From Salinibacterium sp. ZJ450 (GTDB lineage Bacteria; Actinomycetota; Actinomycetes; Actinomycetales; Microbacteriaceae), in contig NZ_CP061771.1 of the NCBI RefSeq assembly GCF_011751885.2, positions 806,001-870,000 on the forward strand: a stretch of DNA of 64,000 bases, given 5' to 3'. Made by a program: the position numbers and the translations under genes. Shown here in pieces: positions 42,878 through 51,441 of the stretch (its first letter is position 1; each line of letters begins with the position of its first letter). The notes beneath the pieces were generated by a model. The model saw nothing but the letters and a program-made list of their open reading frames with translations. It did no database searches and was not told the DNA's origin.

Positions 42878-43930
42878 GTGGACATTGACCTGAGCGTGCT
42901 GCGGCTCATGGAGCGCGAGCGCGAGATTCCGTTTGAGGAACTCGTGCAGATCATCGAACAGGCGATTCTGACGGCTTACCTCAAGCACACAGCACCGGCT
43001 GAGCACCACCGCGAGGGCGGTCGCTCCGAAGGTGGGCATGGTGAGCACCGTGCCGAGCACCGTGCCGAGCACGAGGCGCCCCACGCCAGGGTCGAGCTGG
43101 ACCGGAAGACCGGTCACGTGACCGTGTTCGTGCCGGAGCTTGACGAGGAGGGCAACGTCGTCGGCGAGGCCGAGGACAGCCCGAGCGACTTCGGTCGGAT
43201 CGCGGCGTTCGCGGCGAAGCAGGTCATCAACCAGCGGTTGCGTGACATTGCGGATGACGCGGTGCTCGGCGAGTTCCGCGGGCGTGAGGGTGACATCGTC
43301 GCCGGCATCATCCAGCAGGGCCCCAACCCGCGGATGATCCACGTCGACCTCGGCACGATCGAGGCGATCCTGCCCCCAGAGGAGCAGGTCCCCGGCGAGA
43401 ACTACGCGCACGGAACCCGGATCCGGGTGTACGTGACCAGCGTGTCCAAGGGCCTCAAGGGCCCGCAGATCACCGTGTCGCGCACCCACCCGGCGCTCGT
43501 GCGCAAGTTGTTCGCGCTCGAGGTTCCCGAGATCGCCAGCGGAGTGGTCGAGATCACCTCGCTCGCCCGCGAGGCAGGGCACCGCACCAAGATTGCGGTG
43601 CGCGCCACCGAGCCAGGCGTCAACGCCAAGGGTGCCTGCATCGGCGAACTCGGTCAGCGCGTGCGCGCCGTGACCGCCGAGCTCAACAGCGAGAAGATCG
43701 ACATTGTCGACTACTCCGAAGACCTCGCCACGTTCGTCGCGAACGCCCTGTCGCCCGCGCGGGTGACCAGCGCATTCGTCGTCGACGAGTCGCTGAAGGC
43801 GGTGCGTGCCCTCGTTCCCGACTACCAGCTGTCGCTGGCGATCGGCAAGGAAGGCCAGAACGCACGGCTCGCCGCAAAGCTCACCGGCGCCAGAATCGAC
43901 ATCCAGCCGGACTCGGTTCTGGAGGCCTAG
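42878..43930 (+). CDS. nusA: Transcription elongation/termination factor NusA
   Basis: NusA of 350 residues. The N-terminal RNA-polymerase-binding domain is residues 1 to about 115, then come an S1 domain (LGEFRGREGDIVAGIIQQGPNPRMIHVDLG, about 130-200) and two KH domains ending in QLSLAIGKEGQNARLAAKLTGARIDI near residue 310. It acts on pausing, termination and antitermination. A His/Glu-rich insertion with a repeated EHRAEH (residues about 43-65) lies in the N-terminal domain. Gene order is proS-nusA-rnpM-infB; rimP, which usually precedes nusA, is missing from this place. Confidence 0.95.
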   Translation: MDIDLSVLRLMEREREIPFEELVQIIEQAILTAYLKHTAPAEHHREGGRSEGGHGEHRAEHRAEHEAPHARVELDRKTGHVTVFVPELDEEGNVVGEAEDSPSDFGRIAAFAAKQVINQRLRDIADDAVLGEFRGREGDIVAGIIQQGPNPRMIHVDLGTIEAILPPEEQVPGENYAHGTRIRVYVTSVSKGLKGPQITVSRTHPALVRKLFALEVPEIASGVVEITSLAREAGHRTKIAVRATEPGVNAKGACIGELGQRVRAVTAELNSEKIDIVDYSEDLATFVANALSPARVTSAFVVDESLKAVRALVPDYQLSLAIGKEGQNARLAAKLTGARIDIQPDSVLEA

Positions 43931-43957
43931 TCCGGGCACCCAGCGAAGGGGTCTACA

Positions 43958-44206
43958 ATGGAACCCGTCAGAACCTGCCTGGGGTGTCGGCAGCGCGACT
44001 TGCGAACAACTTTGTTGAGGTTCGTGGCGCGCGACGGCATGGTCGTCGCGGATACCGCAGCTTCCCTACCAGGTCGAGGAGCGTGGGTGCATCCCACCCG
44101 CGTGTGCCTCGATACCGCAGTGAAGCGCAAAGCCTTCGGTCGAGCGTTGAAACTCGGCCAGGTCATCGACGTGTCAGCAGCGCTGACATACCCAACCAAC
44201 AGTTAA
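43958..44206 (+). CDS. rnpM: RNase P modulator RnpM / YlxR family RNA-binding protein
   Basis: Small protein of 82 residues of the YlxR (DUF448) family, recently named RnpM for its action on RNase P in Bacillus. The signature RTCLGCRQRD near residue 5 and GRGAWVHPTRVCLDTAVKRKAFGRAL near residue 39 are clear. It lies between nusA and infB as in most Gram-positives. The ATG at 43958 has GAAGGGG upstream and overlaps a TACAAT sequence (43954-43959) whose meaning is uncertain. Confidence 0.9.
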   Translation: MEPVRTCLGCRQRDLRTTLLRFVARDGMVVADTAASLPGRGAWVHPTRVCLDTAVKRKAFGRALKLGQVIDVSAALTYPTNS

Positions 44207-44272
44207 GAAATGGCTGAAACGGCTTATGGACAACTAATGAGCGGCTCGAAATGAGACCCGTCCGTAACTAAT

Positions 44273-44308
44273 GGTTTGCCCCTGCTCGGGTGCAAACCCG
44301 AACAGGAG
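44273..44308 (+). promoter_or_regulatory. Possible H-type pseudoknot covering the infB ribosome-binding site
   Basis: Stem 1 pairs GGTTTGC (44273-44279) with GCAAACC (44292-44298). Stem 2 pairs CCTGCTCG (44281-44288) with CGAACAGG (44299-44306), with one mismatch. The left arm of stem 2 lies in the loop of stem 1, and its right arm contains the first bases of AGGAG (44304-44308), the infB Shine-Dalgarno sequence. Folding would hide the site from ribosomes. Confidence 0.45.
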
Positions 44309-44312
44309 AAAT

Positions 44313-47108
44313 GTGGCTGCCAAACCACGCGTACACGAAATCGCCAGCGAATTCGGTGTCGACAGTAAGACCGCCCTTGAGAAGCTCAAGGAGCTAGGCG
44401 AGTTCGTCAAGGGCCCGTCATCCAGCATTGAACCACCCGTCGCACGGCGCCTCCGGGCTGCCCTCGAAGCCGACGGTGTGAAGGTTCCTGAGAAGGCCGC
44501 CGCGCCCGAGAAGAAGGCCCCGGCGCCGGCCGCGCACAAGCCGGGCCCCAAGCCCGCGCCCGCCGCACCGGAAGCCCCGGAGCCGGCTCCGGCCCCCGTC
44601 GAGCACGCCCCGACGCCGGCAGCTCCGCTGTCGGTCGCCGAGCGCGAGGCCGCCGCGAAGGCCGCTGCCGCCGAGAAGGCCCAGGCCGAGGCTCAGACTG
44701 CGACGACGACGGGTGTCGCTGCCCCCGACGCAACGCCCGGAGAGGCCAAGGAAGCCCCAGCACCTCGCCCCGACGCCCCGCGTCCCGGTGCGGCCCGCCC
44801 CGGCAACAACCCCTTCAGCAGCAACCAGGGCATGCCTCGCCCCGGTGGACCGCGTCCCGGTAACAACCCGTTCGCCAGCAACCAGGGCATGCAGCGCCCG
44901 ACACCGGGATCCATCCCGCGTCCGGCCGCTCCGCGTCCCGGTGCTCCCCGTCCCGGAGCTCCGCGTCCGGGTGCTCCCCGTCCCGGCGGTTTCCGCCCAG
45001 GTGCACCGGGTGGCGCCCAGCACCAGCAGCGTCCAGGTGGCCCCGGTCGTCCGGCCGGTGCCGGCTTCCAGCGTCCCGGCGGCGCCGGTGGTGGCGCGGC
45101 CGGTGCTCCGGGTACCGGCTTCAGCGGACCCCGCCCCGGTGGCGGCGGTGGCCGTGGCCGTGGACCCGGCGGTGGAACCGCAGGTGCGTTCGGACGTGGT
45201 GGCGGCAAGAGCCGTGCCCGCAAGTCGAAGCGTACGAAGCGGCAAGAGTTTGAGATGCGGGATGCTCCGTCGCTGGGCGGCGTGAGTGTTCCCCGCGGCG
45301 ACGGCAACACCATCGTGCGACTGCGCCGTGGCGCCTCCATCTCGGACTTCGCAGACAAGATTGATGCCAGCCCCGGCAACCTGGTGACCGTGCTGTTCCA
45401 CCTCGGTGAGATGGCCACGGCGACCGAGTCGCTCGACGAGGCCACCTTCCAGGTGCTCGGCGAGGAGCTCGGCTACAAGATCCAGGTCGTCTCTCCGGAG
45501 GACGAGGACAAGGAGCTGCTCGAAGGCTTCTCCATCGACCTCGACCAGGAGCTCGAAGACGAAGACGACTCGGTGCTCGAGATCCGTCCGCCGGTTGTCA
45601 CGGTCATGGGCCACGTCGACCACGGTAAGACTCGACTGCTCGACGCAATCCGGAGCGCTCACGTTGTTGAGGGCGAAGCCGGCGGCATCACGCAGCACAT
45701 CGGCGCGTACCAGGTGTGGACCGAGCACGAGGGCATCGAGCGCGCCATCACCTTCATTGACACCCCGGGTCACGAGGCGTTCACCGCCATGCGTGCTCGT
45801 GGTGCGCAGGTCACCGACATCGCGATCCTCGTGGTCGCGGCTGACGACGGCATCATGCCGCAGACGGTTGAGGCGTTGAACCACGCCCAGGCCGCCGGCG
45901 TGCCGATCGTGGTCGCGGTGAACAAGGTTGACAAGCCAGAAGCCAACCCGGCCAAGGTGCGTCAGCAGCTCACCGAGTACAACCTCGTCGCGGAAGAGTA
46001 CGGCGGAGACGTCATGTTCGTCGACGTGTCGGCGAAGAACGACATCGGTATCCAGGACCTCTTGGACGCCGTGCTGCTCACCGCTGACGCGGGCCTCGAC
46101 CTGCGGGCCAACCCCGCCAAGGCGGCCCGCGGTATCGCGATCGAAGCGAAGCTCGACAAGGGACGCGGTGCTGTTGCGACCGTGCTCATCCAGTCGGGAA
46201 CGCTGCGAGTCGGCGACGCCATCGTCGCGGGAACCGCCTACGGCCGCGTGCGTGCCATGGCCGACGAGAACGGCGACGCCGTGCTCGAGGCCTACCCGTC
46301 ACGTCCGGTTCAGGTGCAGGGTCTGTCGTCGGTGCCTCGCGCCGGTGACACGTTCATCGTCACCGAGGAAGACCGCACCGCCCGCCAGATCGCTGAGAAG
46401 CGTGAAGCGGTCGAGCGCAACGCTCAGCTGGCCAAGGCCCGCAAGCGCATCAGCCTCGAGGACTTCACCCGTGCACTCGAAGAGGGCAAGGTCGAGTCGC
46501 TCAACCTCATCATCAAGGGTGACGTTTCCGGTGCCGTTGAGGCCCTGGAAGAGTCGCTGCTCAAGATCGAGGTCGACGACAGCGTGCAGCTGCGCATCAT
46601 CCACCGTGGTGTTGGTGCCGTTACCGAATCCGACGTCAACCTGGCGACGGTCGACAACGCGATTATCATCGGCTTCAACGTGCGACCTGACACCAAGGCC
46701 CGCGAACGTGCCGCCCGTGAAGGCGTCGACGTGCGGTTCTACTCGGTCATCTACGCAGCACTCGAGGACATCGAGAACTCGCTCAAGGGCATGCTCAAGC
46801 CCGAGTTCGAAGAGGTCCAGTCGGGTGTCGCCGAGATCCGCGAGGTGTTCAGCTCGTCGAAGTTCGGAAACGTCGCTGGTGTCATCGTGCGGAGCGGAAC
46901 CATTACCCGCAACGCGAAGGCCCGCGTCATCCGCGAGGGCATCGTCATCGCCGATGGCCTGGCCATCGAGTCGCTGCGCCGCTTCAAGGACGACGTCACC
47001 GAGGTCAGGACTGACTTCGAGGCCGGTATCGGACTGGGCAAGTACAACGACATCCGGATCGGTGACGAGATCGAGACGATCGAAATGAAGGAGAAGCCGC
47101 GGGTCTAA
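44313..47108 (+). CDS. infB: Translation initiation factor IF-2
   Basis: GTPase of 931 residues that brings initiator tRNA to the ribosome. The start [29 protein letters not shown] (GTG at 44313, AGGAG at 44304-44308) is the IF2_N domain. A Pro/Ala/Gly/Arg-rich linker (about residues 60-310) contains repeated [10 protein letters not shown] units. The G domain has GHVDHGKT near residue 435, DTPGHEAF near 487 and NKVDK near 541. Domains II, III and IV follow, ending in [19 protein letters not shown]. An ATG two bases upstream is out of frame. A strong terminator follows at 47121-47157. Confidence 0.95.
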   Translation: MAAKPRVHEIASEFGVDSKTALEKLKELGEFVKGPSSSIEPPVARRLRAALEADGVKVPEKAAAPEKKAPAPAAHKPGPKPAPAAPEAPEPAPAPVEHAPTPAAPLSVAEREAAAKAAAAEKAQAEAQTATTTGVAAPDATPGEAKEAPAPRPDAPRPGAARPGNNPFSSNQGMPRPGGPRPGNNPFASNQGMQRPTPGSIPRPAAPRPGAPRPGAPRPGAPRPGGFRPGAPGGAQHQQRPGGPGRPAGAGFQRPGGAGGGAAGAPGTGFSGPRPGGGGGRGRGPGGGTAGAFGRGGGKSRARKSKRTKRQEFEMRDAPSLGGVSVPRGDGNTIVRLRRGASISDFADKIDASPGNLVTVLFHLGEMATATESLDEATFQVLGEELGYKIQVVSPEDEDKELLEGFSIDLDQELEDEDDSVLEIRPPVVTVMGHVDHGKTRLLDAIRSAHVVEGEAGGITQHIGAYQVWTEHEGIERAITFIDTPGHEAFTAMRARGAQVTDIAILVVAADDGIMPQTVEALNHAQAAGVPIVVAVNKVDKPEANPAKVRQQLTEYNLVAEEYGGDVMFVDVSAKNDIGIQDLLDAVLLTADAGLDLRANPAKAARGIAIEAKLDKGRGAVATVLIQSGTLRVGDAIVAGTAYGRVRAMADENGDAVLEAYPSRPVQVQGLSSVPRAGDTFIVTEEDRTARQIAEKREAVERNAQLAKARKRISLEDFTRALEEGKVESLNLIIKGDVSGAVEALEESLLKIEVDDSVQLRIIHRGVGAVTESDVNLATVDNAIIIGFNVRPDTKARERAAREGVDVRFYSVIYAALEDIENSLKGMLKPEFEEVQSGVAEIREVFSSSKFGNVAGVIVRSGTITRNAKARVIREGIVIADGLAIESLRRFKDDVTEVRTDFEAGIGLGKYNDIRIGDEIETIEMKEKPRV

Positions 47109-47120
47109 CCCACGGGTTCC

Positions 47121-47157
47121 AACCGGTCGGGTCGCGCATGTCGCGGCCCGGCCGGTT
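47121..47157 (+). terminator. Terminator after infB
   Basis: A 16-base stem (47121-47136 with 47142-47157) contains only two G-U pairs and a 5-base loop, CATGT, followed by CCTTCGTTTCTCC. It should end or attenuate the nusA-infB transcript before rbfA, implying a separate promoter or readthrough for rbfA. Confidence 0.75.
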
Positions 47158-47206
47158 CCTTCGTTTCTCCCTAACGACTTACCTCCCAACAAGGCAGGAT
47201 TGAACA

Positions 47207-47692
47207 ATGGCTGATCCACAGCGCGCCCGTAAAATGGCCGACCGCATCAAGGAGATCGTCGCCAGGCGGCTCGAGCGGGGGATCAAGGACCCACGGCTCG
47301 GCTTCCTCACCATCACCGATGTCAAGGTGACCGGCGACCTGCAGCACGCCTCCATCTTCTACACCGTGTACGGCAGCGACGAGGAACGCGACGACACCGC
47401 CGCCGCCCTGAAGTCGGCGACCGGGATGCTGCGCAGCGAGGTGGGCAAGAACATCACCGCACGCCTCACGCCGTCGCTGGAGTTCATCCACGACGCGCTG
47501 CCCGAGAACGCCGAGCACATCAGCAAGCTGCTCGACGAGGCTCGCCTGCGCGACGCCGAGTCGCAGAACTTGGCCGCGTCGGCGCAGTACGCTGGCGACG
47601 AGGACCCGTACGTGAAGCCGCGCGTGATCGGCGAGGATGCTGAGGCACAAGCCGAGGAAGACGCCGGCTTCGACGAGGAACCGCCGCGCTAA
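47207..47692 (+). CDS. rbfA: Ribosome-binding factor A
   Basis: Protein of 161 residues needed for 30S subunit maturation at the 16S rRNA 5' helix. The KH-like fold is seen in RARKMADRIKEIVARRLERGIKDPRLGFLTITDVKVTGDLQHASIFYTVYG and in RLTPSLEFIHDALPENAEHISKLLDEA near residue 90. An acidic tail of about 40 residues extends beyond the domain. The ATG at 47207 follows AAGGCAGG. truB, its normal downstream partner, is 6.2 kb away. Confidence 0.93.
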   Translation: MADPQRARKMADRIKEIVARRLERGIKDPRLGFLTITDVKVTGDLQHASIFYTVYGSDEERDDTAAALKSATGMLRSEVGKNITARLTPSLEFIHDALPENAEHISKLLDEARLRDAESQNLAASAQYAGDEDPYVKPRVIGEDAEAQAEEDAGFDEEPPR

Positions 47693-47734
47693 CTCGCGTT
47701 ACCGCGTGTGCTGCGGGTCTGGACTGGCCCGGCC

Positions 47735-47820
47735 GCGCCGAACGGCAGTGATTCGGACTGACACGCCGCCCGCATGCGAATTTGCGCGGCGCGTCGGCTC
47801 GGATCGCTGCCGTTCTGCGC
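47735..47820. repeat. Intergenic palindrome family B, copy 2
   Basis: Arms GCGCCGAACGGCAG (47735-47748) and CTGCCGTTCTGCGC (47807-47820) match with one mismatch. The pairing continues inward for 35 bases per arm to an inner GCCGC/GCGGC core around CGCATGCG. It shares arm sequence, length and inner stem with 18897-18984 and, like it, lies between convergent genes. Confidence 0.8.
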
Positions 47821-47836
47821 GCTCCACCCCGACGAG

Positions 47837-48703
47837 TCAGGGCAGCCGGTAGCCCGACGCGGCGTCGCCGACCGCGAGGCCGTCCTGCAGCAACCCCGCC
47901 AGTGCACGCTCGCGCTGGGCGGCATCCGTCCAGACCTGCTCAATTTCGGCATGACTGACGGGGATGTCGCTGGCGCGCAGTTCCGCCATGATCAGGCCGC
48001 GCACCTGACGGTCGCTGCCCTCGAACTTCTTCTGCACGGCCGCGCGCGGTCCCTCGTACTCGGGATAGCCCGCCAACCGCCACGCGCAGAGTTCGGCGAT
48101 CGGGCATGCCTCACAGCGTGGGGCGCGGGCGGTGCACACCATTGCGCCGAGCTCCATCAGCGCCGCGTTGGCCAGTTTCGCCTCGCCGGCATCCTCGGGC
48201 AGCAGCGCCTCCATCGCGGCGAGGTCGGCGCGCGTCTTCGGCGGCCCGGCCTCGCCCTGCCCGCCGATCGCCCGGGCGATCACCCGTCGCACGTTCGTGT
48301 CTACCACCGGATGCCGCAGCCCAAAGGCGAACGACGCGACGGCCCGCGCGGTGTAGTGGCCCACGCCCGGCAGTGCCAGCAGTTCGTCCACGTCGTGCGG
48401 CACCACCCCGCCGTGCCGTTCGGTGATCGCCACCGCGGCCGCGTGCAGATTGAGCGCCCGCCGCGGATAACCCAGTCGTGCCCAGGCGCGCACCGCCTCG
48501 CCCGGCGCGTCGGCGGCGAGATCAGCCGGCGTCGGCCACCGCTCCAGCCACTGCTCGAGTCGCGGGATCACTCGGACGACCGGCGTCTGCTGCAGCATCA
48601 CCTCGCTGACCAGGATGCCCCACGCCGGGAAACCCGGCTCGCGCCACGGCAGATCCCGCGCATGCTCCCGAAACCAGGCGATGACGGGGGGAGCGATCGG
48701 CAC
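47837..48703 (-). CDS. mutY: A/G-specific adenine glycosylase
   Basis: DNA repair glycosylase of 288 residues that removes adenine opposite 8-oxoguanine. LPWR and SEVMLQQTPV are near the N-terminus, the helix-hairpin-helix LPGVGHYTARAVASFAFG is near residue 109, the catalytic Asp is in VVDTNVRRVIA near residue 132, and the 4Fe-4S motif C-x6-C-x2-C-x5-C reads CTARAPRCEACPIAELC near residue 190. The C-terminal region is short, so the NUDIX-like domain of longer MutY proteins is missing, as is common in actinobacteria. The GTG at 48703 follows a TAGGCT box by six bases. Confidence 0.93.
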   Translation of the reverse strand: MPIAPPVIAWFREHARDLPWREPGFPAWGILVSEVMLQQTPVVRVIPRLEQWLERWPTPADLAADAPGEAVRAWARLGYPRRALNLHAAAVAITERHGGVVPHDVDELLALPGVGHYTARAVASFAFGLRHPVVDTNVRRVIARAIGGQGEAGPPKTRADLAAMEALLPEDAGEAKLANAALMELGAMVCTARAPRCEACPIAELCAWRLAGYPEYEGPRAAVQKKFEGSDRQVRGLIMAELRASDIPVSHAEIEQVWTDAAQRERALAGLLQDGLAVGDAASGYRLP

Positions 48704-48709
48704 CGAACC

Positions 48710-48715
48710 AGCCTA
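48710..48715 (-). promoter_or_regulatory. -10 box of mutY, leaderless
   Basis: TAGGCT on the minus strand is followed by six bases and the mutY GTG at 48703. Confidence 0.55.
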
Positions 48716-48749
48716 GGTGCGGTGCGCGGGATCCGTGTTCCGCGGCTCC

Positions 48750-48803
48750 GCGTCCCCGCGACGCCCGTGCGGGTACGGATGCGGGATTTGCCTGCGGGGA
48801 CGC
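48750..48803. repeat. 10-bp perfect palindrome
   Basis: GCGTCCCCGC (48750-48759) and GCGGGGACGC (48794-48803) flank 34 bases. It lies directly before two copies of family A and may be another mobile palindrome or a terminator. Confidence 0.55.
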
Positions 48804-48812
48804 CGGCGCCCG

Positions 48813-48871
48813 GTGAGGTCTGGCGATTGGTTGTTCCCGGCGCGCGGAAAGGGCCGTTTGCCAGACCTCAC
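48813..48871. repeat. Intergenic palindrome family A, copy 3
   Basis: Perfect 12-base arms GTGAGGTCTGGC (48813-48824) and GCCAGACCTCAC (48860-48871); total 59 bases, with TTCCCG and CGGAAAGGGCCGTTT inside giving further pairing. Confidence 0.85.
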
Positions 48872-48926
48872 CTTCGCGGAGCGTCGCGTCTGCCCGACGA
48901 GGACACGCGGTAGTCCGCTCCGGACG

Positions 48927-48985
48927 GTGAGGTCTGGCGTTTAGTCGTTCCCGGGGCGGGTGAAGGACCGATTGCCAGACCTCAC
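48927..48985. repeat. Intergenic palindrome family A, copy 4
   Basis: Perfect 12-base arms identical to copy 3 (48927-48938 and 48974-48985) and the same 59-base length. The inside differs (TTTAGTCGTTCCCGG...GAAGGACCGATT), so this is an independent copy and not a recent duplication. Confidence 0.85.
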
Positions 48986-49168
48986 GACCGTGGAGCCCTC
49001 CCGGACGCCACTCCACACCCGGCCGCGCCCGACGCCACCACACCCGGCCGCGGCCGGCACCAGTCGCCCCCGCACTTACCCACACCCGCGGCCCGGTAGC
49101 ATCCGTATAGGCCAATACCCGAGAACCACTCCCATCCGCAGCGTCGCCGAAGCCAGGAGAACGTCATA

Positions 49169-50368
49169 GTGAACAGCACCGACAAAGTCGTCATCGTGAA
49201 CGGCGCCCGCACGCCGATCGGCAGCTTCGGCGGGGTGTTCCGCGACACCGCCGGCTACCTCCTCGGCGCGCAAGCGAGCGTCGAGGCGCTGCGTCGCGCG
49301 GGCGTCAGCGGCGACGAGGTGGACGAGGTGATCATGGGCTGCATCGGCCAGGTCGGCCCGGATGCCTACAACGCTCGCCGGGTGGCGCTTGAGGCTGGGC
49401 TGCCGAAGAACACTCCCGCGTACACCGTGAACCGACTCTGCGGAAGCGGCCTGCAGTCGATCTGGTCTGGTGCGATGCAGCTCATGTGGGGCGCGCAGTC
49501 CGGCGGGGCAAACGTCGTGCTCGCGGGCGGCAACGAGAACATGAGCCGCATGCCGTTCTACGATTTCAACGCCCGCTACAACGACAGGCTCGGCGACCGC
49601 ACCCTGCAGGATGGCACGATCGCCATGCTCACCGACCCGTTCAGCAACAAGCACATGGGCGTCACCGCCGAGAACGTGGCCACCAAGTACGGTGTGTCCC
49701 GGCAGCAGCAGGACGAGTTCGCGCTCGAGAGCCAGCGACGGGCAGCAACGGATGCCGCGAAGGCCGCGTTCGCCGAGGAAATCGTGCCCGTGACCACCGC
49801 CGGCCGGAAACCGGTCGAGGTCAGCGTCGACGAGCACCCCAGGCCGGACACGACCCTGGAGGTGCTCGCAGGGCTCCGGCCCGCCTTCCAGGCGGAGGGC
49901 ACCGTCACCGCGGGTAATGCGTCCGGGATCAATGATGGCGCGGCATCCGTCGTCCTCATGAGGGAGAGCGACGTGCGCGACCGTGGTCTCACGGGGCTTG
50001 CCACGATTGAGCATGTCACCACGGCGGCGATGGAACCGGAGCTGATGGGCTACGCGCCCACCCTCGCCCTGAACAAGCTGTTCGAGGACACCGGGCTGAG
50101 CCCGGCGGATGTCGGCAGCGTCGAGCTCAACGAAGCCTTCGCCTCCCAGGCCGTCGCCGTGATCCGCGACGCCGGGCTCGACCCGGAACGCACCAACCCC
50201 TACGGCGGCGCCATCGCGCTCGGGCACCCGGTGGGCGCCACCGGCACCATCCTGACCCTGCGCCTCGCCCTCGACCTGCAGCGCCGCGATCTTGAGTACG
50301 GTGTTGTCACGATGTGCATCGGTGGTGGGCAGGCGCTTGCGGCGCTGATCCGGCGCTACGACGCGTAA
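49169..50368 (+). CDS. Acetyl-CoA C-acetyltransferase (thiolase), second copy
   Basis: Thiolase of 399 residues. The nucleophilic Cys is in NRLCGSGLQSIWSG near residue 91, the His in YGGAIALGHPVGATGTIL near residue 355, and the second Cys in MCIGGGQALA near residue 387. It is clearly a different paralogue from the one at 19075-20256 (different active-site flanks). The GTG at 49169 has AGGAGA (49155-49160) upstream. fgd follows after 42 bases with its own GGAGGAC. Biosynthetic or beta-oxidation use cannot be separated. Confidence 0.92.
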   Translation: MNSTDKVVIVNGARTPIGSFGGVFRDTAGYLLGAQASVEALRRAGVSGDEVDEVIMGCIGQVGPDAYNARRVALEAGLPKNTPAYTVNRLCGSGLQSIWSGAMQLMWGAQSGGANVVLAGGNENMSRMPFYDFNARYNDRLGDRTLQDGTIAMLTDPFSNKHMGVTAENVATKYGVSRQQQDEFALESQRRAATDAAKAAFAEEIVPVTTAGRKPVEVSVDEHPRPDTTLEVLAGLRPAFQAEGTVTAGNASGINDGAASVVLMRESDVRDRGLTGLATIEHVTTAAMEPELMGYAPTLALNKLFEDTGLSPADVGSVELNEAFASQAVAVIRDAGLDPERTNPYGGAIALGHPVGATGTILTLRLALDLQRRDLEYGVVTMCIGGGQALAALIRRYDA

Positions 50369-50410
50369 CGACACGATACCTAAAGACACGACACCAACGG
50401 AGGACAGTCT

Positions 50411-51415
50411 GTGCTGAAACTGGGATTGAAGGCGTCTGCTGAGCAGTTCGCGCCGCGTGAGCTGGTCGAGCTCGGGGTGATGGCGGAGGAGTACGGGTTG
50501 GACAGCGTCACCGCCAGCGACCACTTCCAGCCGTGGCGGCACAAGGGCGGGCACGCTCCGTTCTCGCTGGCCTGGATGACCGCGGTCGGCGAGCGCACCA
50601 AGCAGGTGCAGATCGGCACCTCGGTGATGACCCCGACGTTCCGCTACAACCCGGCGGTGGTGGCGCAGGCGTTCGCGACCATGGGCTGTCTCTACCCCGG
50701 CCGCATCATCCTCGGGGTGGGCACCGGTGAGGCGTTGAACGAGATCGCCACCGGGTTCCGCGGCGAGTGGCCCGAGTTCAAGGAACGCCTGGCCCGGCTG
50801 CGGGAGTCGGTCGACCTGATGCGGCAACTGTGGACCGGCGACCGGGTCGACTTCGAGGGGGAGTACTACTCCACCAAGGGCGCCTCGATCTACGACGTGC
50901 CGGAGGGCGGCATCCCGATCTACATCGCCGCCGGCGGCCCGGTGGTGGCGCGCTACGCCGGGCGGGCCGGCGACGGCTTCATCTGCACGTCCGGCAAGGG
51001 CATGGAGCTGTACACCGAGCAGCTGCTGCCCGCGGTCGCGGAAGGCGCCGCGAAGGCCGGCCGCAACTTCGATGACCTCGACCGGATGATCGAGATCAAG
51101 ATCTCCTACGACACCGACCCGGATGCCGCGCTGGAAAACACCCGGTTCTGGGCTCCGTTGTCGCTCAGCGCCGAGCAGAAGCACTCGATCGAGGACCCGA
51201 TCGAGATGGAGGCGGCGGCCGATGCGCTGCCGATCGAGCAGATCGCGAAACGCTGGATCGTGGCATCCGACCCCGACCAGGCGTTGGAGCAGATCCAGCC
51301 GTACCTCGACGCGGGGTTGAACCACCTGGTGTTCCACTCGCCCGGCCACGACCAGAAGCGGTTCCTCGACCTGTTCCGCAGCGACCTGGCCCCGAGACTG
51401 CGCGCGCTCAGCTAA
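50411..51415 (+). CDS. fgd: F420-dependent glucose-6-phosphate dehydrogenase
   Basis: Luciferase-like TIM-barrel enzyme of 334 residues that oxidises glucose-6-phosphate to 6-phosphogluconolactone and reduces cofactor F420. The start [39 protein letters not shown] (His near residue 38), [29 protein letters not shown] and [14 protein letters not shown] (Glu near residue 107) closely match mycobacterial FGD1 as I know it, including [36 protein letters not shown]. The GTG at 50411 has GGAGGAC upstream. It implies that the organism makes F420, although no F420 biosynthesis gene is in the window. Confidence 0.95.
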   Translation: MLKLGLKASAEQFAPRELVELGVMAEEYGLDSVTASDHFQPWRHKGGHAPFSLAWMTAVGERTKQVQIGTSVMTPTFRYNPAVVAQAFATMGCLYPGRIILGVGTGEALNEIATGFRGEWPEFKERLARLRESVDLMRQLWTGDRVDFEGEYYSTKGASIYDVPEGGIPIYIAAGGPVVARYAGRAGDGFICTSGKGMELYTEQLLPAVAEGAAKAGRNFDDLDRMIEIKISYDTDPDAALENTRFWAPLSLSAEQKHSIEDPIEMEAAADALPIEQIAKRWIVASDPDQALEQIQPYLDAGLNHLVFHSPGHDQKRFLDLFRSDLAPRLRALS

Positions 51416-51429
51416 AAACACGGGCGGCG

Positions 51430-51435
51430 TACGCT
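51430..51435 (+). promoter_or_regulatory. -10 box of P-loop kinase-like gene, leaderless
   Basis: TACGCT is followed by six bases and the ATG at 51442. The spacer GGAGGC looks like a ribosome-binding site but is too close to be used as one. Confidence 0.5.
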
Positions 51436-51441
51436 GGAGGC

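Larger units (their letters stand above)
48704..49168. other. Gene-free interval packed with palindromes
   Basis: This 465-base stretch between divergent mutY and the second thiolase gene has no supported gene. From left to right it holds the mutY leaderless promoter, a 10-base palindrome (48750-48803), two full copies of repeat family A (48813-48871 and 48927-48985), and a direct repeat of CCACACCCGGCCGCG (about 49012 and 49036). A TAGCAT box at 49097-49102 may drive the thiolase gene. Confidence 0.65.

Noticed and set aside
43954-43959. TACAAT sequence overlapping the rnpM start codon
   Set aside because: A good -10 match, but transcription from it would cut off the essential CLGC motif of rnpM. 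It could only be an internal promoter for infB, for which there is no other evidence.
44760-45010. Repetitive CGTCCCGGTGCTCC DNA that could be taken for a minisatellite or CRISPR
   Set aside because: It is the coding sequence of the RPGAP-rich linker of IF-2, with no spacers and an intact frame.
44418-45884. 488-codon minus-strand frame opposite infB with Thr/Gly-rich repeats
   Set aside because: It reflects the repeated Arg-Pro-Gly codons of the IF-2 linker on the other strand.
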